A DNA stretch of 5,731 bases from Euryarchaeota archaeon UBA59 (GTDB lineage Archaea; Thermoplasmatota; Poseidoniia; Poseidoniales; Thalassarchaeaceae), in contig DAVI01000053.1 of assembly GCA_002505495.1 (NCBI GenBank), positions 13,875 through 19,605 on the forward strand. Reading direction: 5' to 3'. The position numbers and the translations under genes are program-made. Shown piece by piece: positions 5,355 through 5,731 of the stretch. Each line of letters starts with the position of its first letter. Within the stretch, counting starts at the first letter, position 1. The notes beneath the pieces are model-generated. The model made no database searches, was not told the origin of the DNA, and worked only from the letters and a program-made list of their open reading frames with translations.

Positions 5355-5731
5355 ATGGCTCAATCCGACCCGACAGGAGATTCCTCGATAGGCAGGGGCG
5401 GTGGTGGCGAGAGCGGGCCGGGCGAGTTTGTCCGTATCGGAGTGGTGACAGTCTCAGACCGTGCGAGCAGCGGCGAGTACGAGGACAGGAGTGGCCCAGC
5501 GGTGGTCGGTTTTCTCGAAGAGGCGCTCACATCACCTTGGGAAGTGGAAATCCGAGTGATTCCAGACGAGCAGCCGCTCATCGAGTCCACCCTCGTCTCA
5601 CTGGTTGACGGGGGCTGTTCTCTCGTCATCACCACCGGCGGTACAGGCCCTGCCCCACGAGATGTCACCCCCGAGGCGACCGAAGCTGTCTGCGAGCGAA
5701 TCCTGCCGGGCTTCGGTGAGCAGATGCGGGC
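5355..5731 (+). CDS. mog: Molybdopterin adenylyltransferase, MogA type (3' end outside window)
   Basis: MogA activates molybdopterin with ATP to give adenylated molybdopterin, the step before molybdate insertion in molybdenum cofactor synthesis. The 125 codons seen match E. coli MogA closely in wording and spacing: VRIGVVTVSDRASSGEYEDR (26-45), RVIPDEQPLIESTL (67-80), TTGGTGPAPRDVTPEAT (93-109) and LPGFGEQMR (117-125). Asp71 and Asp103 correspond to Asp49 and Asp82 of E. coli MogA, which are reported as important for activity. The wording is nearer MogA than the MoaB form usual in archaea. ATG 5355 is the only start between the upstream in-frame stop (5325-5327) and the conserved core. It gives a Gly/Ser-rich extension of about 25 residues that E. 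coli MogA lacks. No Shine-Dalgarno is visible; the leader is C-rich. It follows the channel gene by 39 bases on the same strand. Confidence 0.92.
   Translation, partial: MAQSDPTGDSSIGRGGGGESGPGEFVRIGVVTVSDRASSGEYEDRSGPAVVGFLEEALTSPWEVEIRVIPDEQPLIESTLVSLVDGGCSLVITTGGTGPAPRDVTPEATEAVCERILPGFGEQMR

Noticed and set aside
5312..5608. A 98-codon plus-strand frame overlapping the start of mog
   Set aside because: It is Arg/Pro-rich and motif-free, while the frame starting at 5355 encodes an unmistakable MogA sequence over the same bases.

Overview
The window reads as ordinary chromosomal DNA of moderately high GC from a prokaryote, probably an archaeon. The archaeal leaning rests on three things: a stand-alone RibB with the archaeal 'DSD..RE.ETD' form of the active-site loop, next to the start of a small HxGH nucleotidyltransferase; an endonuclease IV-like TIM-barrel protein of the type I associate with archaea; and a secreted protein held by a C-terminal membrane helix with almost no cytoplasmic part. 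A marine planktonic Thermoplasmatota lineage (Marine Group II / Poseidoniales) is my best guess. It is an inference, because no rRNA or marker gene is present. Shine-Dalgarno-like sites precede some genes, and others have none.

Layout, left to right. On the minus strand lie the first 17 codons of a cytidylyltransferase-fold gene (running off the left edge) and, 44 bases upstream of it in the transcription sense, ribB. Together they look like a short riboflavin/flavin-nucleotide operon. A 113-base divergent intergenic region follows. From there everything is on the plus strand: a 650-residue exported protein with seven calcium-loop (FG-GAP/VCBS-type) repeats, an ASPIC/UnbV domain and a C-terminal membrane anchor; a 151-base spacer with a possible short leader ORF; a 400-residue endonuclease IV-like protein with a long Lys/Ala-rich then Asp-rich tail; an 88-base spacer with two small hairpins; a 333-residue potassium channel with a TVGYGD filter and a cytoplasmic SHOCT-like segment; and the first 125 codons of a MogA-type molybdopterin adenylyltransferase running off the right edge.

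Apart from the flavin pair, the plus-strand genes share no obvious pathway (cell surface, DNA or sugar metabolism, ion transport, molybdenum cofactor). I see no mobile element, CRISPR array, RNA gene or clear new multi-gene system. The most interesting points are within single proteins: altered metal-ligand positions and the charged repeat tail of the endonuclease IV-like protein, the channel-SHOCT architecture, a cysteine replacement in RibB, a MogA that closely resembles the bacterial enzyme, and a possible coupled leader ORF.
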